From: a virus
Length of the DNA: 40,903 nt
Reading direction: 5' to 3' (one strand)
Virus record (IMG/VR): IMGVR_UViG_3300045931_000083
Span: 1-40,903 of that record
Shown: positions 36,133 through 40,903 of the stretch, one piece after another
Layout of the letters: every line of letters begins with the position of its first letter
How positions within the stretch are numbered: position 1 is the first letter of the stretch
Notes under the pieces: generated by a model
The model's database searches: none
The model's input: only the letters and a program-made list of their open reading frames with translations
What the model was told of the DNA's origin: nothing
Made by a program: the position numbers and the translations under genes

Positions 36133-37202
36133 CTATGGAGATGCCGCGCAAGCTCCCGCTGTTTGTCTACCGCGAGATCACCCGCCACGGACGCACGGTC
36201 TGGTATTTCCGACGTCGCAGAGGCAGGCGAGTCAGGCTCCCGGACTACGGCAGCGAAGGCTTTGACCATGCCTATCAGGCGGCCTTGACTGGTACAGAAC
36301 CGCCGAGACGGGCCAAGAGCACAGCGGGAAGCCTGCGTTGGCTGATCGACCGCTATCGGGAGACGGCTCAATACCGTTCCCTTTCAACCGCGACACGACG
36401 CCAGCGCGACTACATCTTCGGCGACGTGCTTGACAGCGCCGGCTCCGAAGCATTCCGGGATATCACCCGACGGGACATCCGGACCGCCGTTGAACGCCGT
36501 GAGCACACGCCATCCCAGGCTCGGAACTTCCTCGACGCCATGCGTGGCGTCTTCCGCTGGGCTCTCGACGCCGAGCTGATCGACGCCGATCCGACCGCGA
36601 GCGTAAAGAATCCGCCACGCCCGAAGACCGGCGGCTTCAGGGCTTGGAGCGAGGACGATATTGCGGCGTTCGAGCGCAGATGGCCGGTCGGCACGAGGGA
36701 GCATGTCTGGCTTCATGTTCTGCTCTACACCGGGCTTCGGCGCGGCGACGCCGTGCTTCTCGGCAGACAGCATGTCCGCGGAGGCGTGGCGACGCTGCGG
36801 ACGGAGAAGAATGATACTGAGGTCAACATCCCGATCCTCCCGATCCTCGCCGAGACGCTGGCAGTCGGTCCGACCGGGGATCTGGCGTTCATTGTCGGCG
36901 ACAAGGGCCATCCGATCACCAAGGAAAGCTTCGGTAATGTCTTCAAGAAGGCGTGCGTCGCAGCCGGGTTGATGAATCATAACTCGCACGGGGTGAGGAA
37001 GATCGGCGCGACGCGCGCCGCCGAGGCGGGAGCTACGGTCGCGGAGCTAGAAGCCCTCTTCGGCTGGCATGGCGGCGCGATGGCGAGTCTCTACACCCGG
37101 ACGGCCGACCGCAAGCGCCTGGCGAGACAGGCTGCGGAAAAGATCGGGAACATCTATGGCCCGCACCTTAATCCCAGTGCGGGATCTACAAAGATTAAGT
37201 GA
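36129..37202 (+). CDS. int: tyrosine-recombinase integrase
   Basis: GTG 36129 (GTGA overlap) gives 357 residues; ATG 36135 is an alternative. There is a basic N-terminal arm-type domain (WYFRRRRGRRVRLPDYGSEG), then a core-binding domain near 65-165. The catalytic domain has Arg204 in TGLRRGD, Lys227 in TEKND, His287 and Arg290 in HGVRK, His314 in FGWHGG and Tyr322 in LYTR. All residues for recombination are present. It should join phage attP to a chromosomal attB, probably a tRNA gene 3' end. It is the last gene of the rightward operon, next to attP. Confidence 0.93.
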   Translation: MTMEMPRKLPLFVYREITRHGRTVWYFRRRRGRRVRLPDYGSEGFDHAYQAALTGTEPPRRAKSTAGSLRWLIDRYRETAQYRSLSTATRRQRDYIFGDVLDSAGSEAFRDITRRDIRTAVERREHTPSQARNFLDAMRGVFRWALDAELIDADPTASVKNPPRPKTGGFRAWSEDDIAAFERRWPVGTREHVWLHVLLYTGLRRGDAVLLGRQHVRGGVATLRTEKNDTEVNIPILPILAETLAVGPTGDLAFIVGDKGHPITKESFGNVFKKACVAAGLMNHNSHGVRKIGATRAAEAGATVAELEALFGWHGGAMASLYTRTADRKRLARQAAEKIGNIYGPHLNPSAGSTKIK

Positions 37203-37340
37203 TATAAATCAATGGTATAAAAATGGATTGGTGCGGTCGAGAAGGGTCTCTCAATGCTGTTTTATTATCCGGTTGGCCGCCCGCACCACAAAATCGGTCC
37301 CATTGACGCATAAGGGAAATTTTAGACGGTGCCCGCACCA
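37161..37340. other. attP region with tRNA-Leu-like core and repeated GTGCGG/CCGCAC arms
   Basis: TGGTGCGGTCGAGAAG at 37229-37244 reads like the reverse complement of a tRNA-Leu 3' end (CTTCTCGACCGCACCA), a usual attB for such integrases. Copies of the short motif occur at 37161-37168, 37179-37184, 37229-37236, 37281-37288 and 37334-37340 in both directions. Several may be integrase arm sites. The span 37203-37339 has no gene and is AT-rich by the standard of this genome. Confidence 0.55.
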
Positions 37341-37900
37341 TGAAAGACATCTGGGACCGCTTCGCCTGGCTACTGTTCGCCCTCTGCGCGGTGTTCGTGA
37401 TCCTGATCCTCGCCGGCGTCATCGTGAAGGCCGAGGACAAAGATCCCGACCGGACGGTGCTCTGCGCGATGCTCGCCCGCGAGCTCGTCCGGGTCGAGAT
37501 CGAGACGGCCTCGACCTTCACGCCGGTGATCGTTAGCGAAGTCCTGCATTTCGAACAGGCGCCTGACGCCTCGCTCCGCGAGGTCACGCCCGAGGCGGCC
37601 CTGAAGCGCTACGCCGAGCAGATGAAGGCCTGCGAGGCGATCCCCGATTTCCTTCCATCGCTGCCCAAGGTCGACGCCGCCGGCAATGCGAGCTGGGCCA
37701 GGGCGGTGGTGACACTCGCCACGCGGCTCGACGGCGTCGCCCCGGCCAGCGAAGGACGCGAGGGCTGGGCCGAGGCCTGCGCCGCCGAGTATCGAACGTG
37801 GGATAATGCCACCGGCACGGTGATCCGAAGGGGCAGACCAGAGCGCGTCCGGTGTCCCCTCATTCTTGTCGGTGAAGAATGGATCGTTCCAGATGACTGA
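37340..37900 (+). CDS. membrane-anchored cargo protein beside attP
   Basis: ATG 37340 gives 186 residues. One N-terminal helix (residues 9-29, FAWLLFALCAVFVILILAGV) is followed by a presumably periplasmic domain reading DRTVLCAMLARELVRVEIET and PVIVSEVLHFEQAPDASL. Its second half has AAEYRTWDNATGTVIRRGR. No family is recognised. After integration it would lie at one prophage end, where lysogenic conversion genes often sit. No terminator is visible between it and the convergent endolysin ten bases away. Confidence 0.7.
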   Translation: MKDIWDRFAWLLFALCAVFVILILAGVIVKAEDKDPDRTVLCAMLARELVRVEIETASTFTPVIVSEVLHFEQAPDASLREVTPEAALKRYAEQMKACEAIPDFLPSLPKVDAAGNASWARAVVTLATRLDGVAPASEGREGWAEACAAEYRTWDNATGTVIRRGRPERVRCPLILVGEEWIVPDD

Positions 37901-37909
37901 ATGTCTGGC

Positions 37910-38704
37910 TCAATCCTCTATCTCGAGCAGTTCGCCGTCGGCAAACCACTGGTCGACGGCCCCCCGGGTCTGAGGGCCGGACAGGCCGTCGACCTCGCCG
38001 GGGTAGTAGCCGGCCGCCTTGAGCGAGGCCTGGAACCCCTTGGGCGACAGCGTCGCACCGTCGGGCTCGGGATCCGGTTCGGGCGACGGAGCGGGCTCCA
38101 GCCATGCCGCCTGCAAGGCGGCGAGAAAATCCCGATGATAACCGGCGATAATGTTGCCGATGCTCTGCCCGTTGGCCCAAGATGGCTTGTAGGTCTTGTC
38201 GCCGTTGATGATCTCACGGGCATTGTAGGGATCGTCGCGATCCTCGTTGAAGTAAGTGCCGAGGCAATTGGGCGGCCGGAACCAGCCCTCACGCATGCCG
38301 CGTCCCATCACCCGCGCGGCGATCTCGTGGTCGAGTGCCCTAGATGCATGCCATTCGAGATCGTCCGCGCCAGTCAGCCCGAGCTGGGCTGTCGCCTTGG
38401 CGTAGTTGTCCCTCCACGTCAGTTGGACATAGCCGCGCCCGTAGTAGGTCTGGCCGGTTTCCGGGTCTCGCTTGCCATACGGCTGGCCGCTGCCTTTCCC
38501 GTACTCCTCGATCGGACACATGGTGCTCGCGGTCTCGTGCATCGTCGTCGCGAGCATGTACGAATAGAACCGCAGATCCGGCGAGGTGGCGTATTTCTCA
38601 GCCGCGTCCATCAGGTCGTTCATCCCATCGACCTGTTGCTGTGTGAGTGACCCGCCGAATGGCTTCTCCCGCACATGATCGAAGAAGATTTTCCGATCAA
38701 ACAT
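37910..38704 (-). CDS. endolysin: GH19-type muramidase/chitinase-like domain plus peptidoglycan-binding domain
   Basis: ATG 38704 has GGAGG five bases upstream and gives 264 residues. The catalytic domain reads MFDRKIFFDHVREKPFGGSL, MLATTMHETASTMCPIEEYG KG (Glu57 and Glu66/67 candidate acids), then YYGRGYVQLTWRDNYAKA. These are typical of GH19-like phage lysins. The C-terminal 60 residues, LSPKGFQASLKAAGYYPGEV DGLSGPQT, fit a peptidoglycan-binding domain. There is no signal peptide, so release probably depends on a holin. It degrades the cell wall to free progeny. It lies next to a 30-codon gene and a membrane protein. Confidence 0.92.
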   Translation of the reverse strand: MFDRKIFFDHVREKPFGGSLTQQQVDGMNDLMDAAEKYATSPDLRFYSYMLATTMHETASTMCPIEEYGKGSGQPYGKRDPETGQTYYGRGYVQLTWRDNYAKATAQLGLTGADDLEWHASRALDHEIAARVMGRGMREGWFRPPNCLGTYFNEDRDDPYNAREIINGDKTYKPSWANGQSIGNIIAGYHRDFLAALQAAWLEPAPSPEPDPEPDGATLSPKGFQASLKAAGYYPGEVDGLSGPQTRGAVDQWFADGELLEIED

Positions 38705-38796
38705 CACCACCTCCGTGGTATGGCTTGCCCGTTGGTGCCGACGTAGATGATTGCCGCCTTCAGGCTTTCTAGGAGATAACGGTTTTGGGCCGGCAT
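38704..38796 (-). CDS. 30-residue gene coupled to the endolysin
   Basis: ATG 38796 follows a strong GGAGGAG and opens MPAQNRYLLESLKAAIIYVG, ending GQAIPRRW. Its TGA overlaps the endolysin ATG (TGATG). The product has an amphipathic middle. It may be a tiny lysis accessory or only a coupling peptide. Good signals at both ends argue for real translation. Confidence 0.5.
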   Translation of the reverse strand: MPAQNRYLLESLKAAIIYVGTNGQAIPRRW

Positions 38797-38816
38797 CGGG
38801 TGTTTCTCCTCCGGCT

Positions 38817-39116
38817 TCATTGCCGGTCATCAGGTGGCAACCCGCCGGGCACCTGCGGTTCGCGAGTGAACAGAAGAACCAATCCCCGAAGATAGGCAAT
38901 GTCCTCGCCCTGCCGCTTGATCGTCGCCTCGTTGTCGGTCTGCCGCGCCCTCACCTTGGCAAATTCATCATCAAGATGTGCGAGCCGGTTAGACAGCGAA
39001 ACCCAACCGGCGACGACCGCCCCGCCGAACAGCACGATTTGAGCAAGGTGCGGCCAGCCGAAACCGAGAGGTCCCTTGCCATTGCCATCCATGGCGCGCG
39101 GGTCCCATCCCCCCAT
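38817..39116 (-). CDS. single-helix membrane protein, holin or spanin-like candidate
   Basis: ATG 39116 (ATG 39092 is an alternative) gives 99 residues. The N-terminal part has one membrane helix (HLAQIVLFGGAVVAGWVSLS, about residues 23-42). It is followed by a charged coiled coil (LDDEFAKVRARQTDNEATIK) and a short hydrophobic LRGLVLLF. Size, one helix and place before the endolysin fit a class III-like holin or an Rz-like protein. Which of these it is cannot be told from sequence alone. It starts two bases after the fibre stop. Confidence 0.65.
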   Translation of the reverse strand: MGGWDPRAMDGNGKGPLGFGWPHLAQIVLFGGAVVAGWVSLSNRLAHLDDEFAKVRARQTDNEATIKRQGEDIAYLRGLVLLFTREPQVPGGLPPDDRQ

Positions 39117-39117
39117 T

Positions 39118-40889
39118 TCATCCTGCCTCGAGCGCCTCTACCCGCGCGGTGAGCGACGCGAAGGCCAGCGCCAGCATCTCAGTCGCCAGCCATAGCCGGC
39201 AGAACATTTCACCCTGCGAGAGCTCGTTCTGCCGCCACGTCGCGACGTTCGGCATCCCGGGCAGCGCCCCGTCCGCTTTCATCTTGGCGATGTACTGGGC
39301 CGGCTGGCGCGGGTCGAAACCATCGTCGATCATCCGCTTGAACAACCGAGCCGGGCCATGCTGGCGCGGAATGACCTTTTCCGGAATAGTGACCAATTCG
39401 GTCGCCGGTTCCTCAACCGTGCCAATTATGTCATTGCCATCCTCGGCGTAGACTGGAGTCAGGACAGTCTTTGGCCGCTTGCGGGTGCGCCGCTCCAAAC
39501 GAAGCGTTCCGTTGGGCTGGCGAACCCTAACCAGCTCCTCGACGTCGACCATGATCGGCATCTTTTCGGTATGCTTAGGCTCGACCCAAGACGGAACGCG
39601 GGCGTCCCACTGAGCGACGTCGCTATCGTCAAAAACGCCGGTCTCGACGAACTTCCGGGCCATCGCCATGCAGGTGAGAAGCACGTTGTCGTCGTAGACC
39701 GCGGTCGCGTTGAGCGTACCGAGCCCCTTGAACGCTCCGGTCGGCACGCCGACGCGCACGCCGCCAGTGCCGCCGCCAATCGTCATCTCGTCAGTACCGT
39801 CACAGCCCAGCACCAATTGGCTGCTAGCAACCTCGTTGTTTTGATCGGCGCGGATCGCCAAAGAGCCAGAAGTGCTCGAACCACTAATCTGCCCGTCGGC
39901 ACCGGTATCGGTGTCAGTAAGCCATAAAATTGGGCTGGCGTGGGAGACTGTTAGATTGCCCGTCAGCGTGCCACCGGTTAGCGGCAATGCATTCAGCGAG
40001 GTGCCGTCTCTGCGCTGGTAAAACAGACAATAAACGTTGTCGGCACTATCCTGCACAAAGATTGCCCGGTCGCCTGCAGCAGTGACAATGTTTGCGTCGC
40101 CGGGTAGTAAAAGCGTCGTGGCGTTGTGGACTAGCGTAAGAGAACCGGCAAACCGGAGAAAAGCCCACCGCCCGTTTTTGGGTGTGGCGAAATCAATGTC
40201 CGAGATTGACGTCGTACCGGTGACAACAAAATAACCACCTTCACCAAGATTGAGCGTCGCCGCCGACGCCACGTCGGCGCCGCGCTCCCACAGCGCCGCG
40301 AGTGCGTCCGGCGTCACCGCCTTGGCGGTGTCAGTGCCGGTCAGTACCTCGGTGGTCGAGGCCAGCGCCGGGATCGAGGCGGCGACCGAGCTCAGCGCGG
40401 CGACGGTGGCCTTCTCGGAGGCGAGCTCGGCGATCGCGGCCTGCACGTTGGTCGCCGCCACATCGCCGGTCGCGGTCGAACTGATCTCGGCAGCGGTCAG
40501 CGCAACCACCGTTTTGCCATTGGCCCGCTGGTAGGCGCTGACAATCCAGTTGCCGGCCCCGAGCGACTGGGCGGTGAACATATCGCCGGCCGCGCCGGCG
40601 ATGTTCGCCGCGCCAGGCAGGACCAGCGACGCCGAGTGGTTGATCTGGACGGCATCGCCGAGCCGGATCATTCTGAATACGCCATTATCGGCCGTTCCGA
40701 AGCCGCCAATCGTGGTCGATCCGGTGAACCGCAGCTGGTTAGTGTTGACCGCGCCGAGGTCCATGTTGAGCGCGGTGGCGATATCCTCGAAGCCGGCGTA
40801 GGACAGGGCGCCGAGCGGGATCACGTCGCCCAGCTCGACGGCGGTGCCGAGAGATCCTCCCCGGCTGTAATTGGTCACCTGCCAATTGC
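39118..40889 (-). CDS. modular tail fibre, C-terminal part (continues from the left end of the map)
   Basis: The frame is open from 40889 to the stop at 39118. It follows in frame from the 705 codons at 2116-1, so the C-terminal part adds about 548 residues. It holds the second and third of three related beta modules, marked by GVFRMIRL/LPGAANI and GRWAFLRF/LPGDANI. ETKVL-like helical linkers and LPLTGGTLTGNLTVSH, a common fibre shaft motif, come next. The last 250 residues form a separate domain (WVEPKHTEKMPIMVDVEELV ... MFCRLWLATEMLALAFASLT). It is followed by a membrane protein and the endolysin. The role is adsorption, by position and composition. Confidence 0.85.
40764..40889. repeat. 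direct terminal repeat, right copy
   Basis: It is identical to 1-126. The two copies let the ends be joined so the fibre frame is continuous. Confidence 0.85.
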
Positions 40890-40903
40890 AGCCGGGGAGG
40901 ATC
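40853..40903. repeat. 14-bp foldback at the right end
   Basis: The last 14 bases (AGCCGGGGAGGATC, 40890-40903) are the reverse complement of 40853-40866. They do not match what follows the left copy of the repeat. An assembly or amplification chimera at the contig end is the likely cause. Confidence 0.65.

Noticed and set aside
37229-37244. Part of a functional tRNA-Leu gene
   Set aside because: Only the 3' acceptor-end segment is present, with no anticodon arm or 5' half; it fits an attP core instead.

Overview
The window is the map of a temperate, tailed (siphovirus-like) phage of an alphaproteobacterium. GC is high, genes are packed tightly (many ATGA/GTGA/TGATG stop-start overlaps), and the tail proteins follow the order and families of the Rhodobacter gene transfer agent. 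The phage also carries a GcrA-type regulator, a family known from alphaproteobacterial hosts. The first 126 bases recur exactly at 40764-40889, and joining the ends there restores one unbroken tail-fibre gene of about 1,253 codons. The map is therefore best read as a closed circle that was cut inside the fibre gene.

Leftward late block, 20448 down to 1 and on through 40889-37910: HNH nuclease, small and large terminase, a fused prohead protease-capsid protein, an IPT/TIG-like decoration candidate, portal, a collagen-like protein with carbohydrate-binding-like segments, head-tail connectors, terminator, a cement-like protein, tail tube, tail chaperones with a -1 slippery site, a tape measure with an embedded muralytic domain, four GTA-like baseplate proteins, the long modular fibre, a membrane protein (holin candidate), a 30-codon gene and a GH19-type endolysin.

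Leftward early block, 29911 down to 20445: a Cro-like/YdaS-like protein, an XRE regulator, a ParB-like protein, an adenine methyltransferase, a GapR-like coiled-coil protein, a RuvC-like resolvase carrying an HNH insertion at its 3' end, GcrA, small proteins, a replication initiator with an origin-like cluster, and a primase zinc ribbon plus Toprim-helicase in overlapping frames. A BrnT/BrnA/XRE toxin-antitoxin cassette (24219-25208) lies inside this block on the opposite strand.

Rightward block, 29997-37202: CI-like S24 repressor, a two-helix membrane protein and an unknown protein, a terminator, a second early promoter, then small early genes, a coiled-coil recombination partner, a second homing-type nuclease, a RecT/Bet annealing protein, small unknowns and a tyrosine integrase. 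An attP region with a tRNA-Leu-like 3'-end segment follows, then a membrane-anchored cargo gene (37340-37900).

Control: four perfect ATAAC-N4-GTTAT operators and one degenerate copy sit in two clusters (29923-29998 and 31404-31440). Each cluster contains a TTGACA promoter with one operator abutting the -35 box and a second inside the spacer, at identical spacing. This is a lambda-like bipartite switch: one repressor should silence both the leftward replication operon and the rightward recombination/integration operon. The most unusual points are this switch with its two-hairpin leader, the resolvase/HNH arrangement with a duplicated gene end, phage-borne GcrA next to a GapR-like protein and a methyltransferase, and the origin-like cluster inside the initiator gene. 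All functions are read from sequence pattern only; no database search was run.
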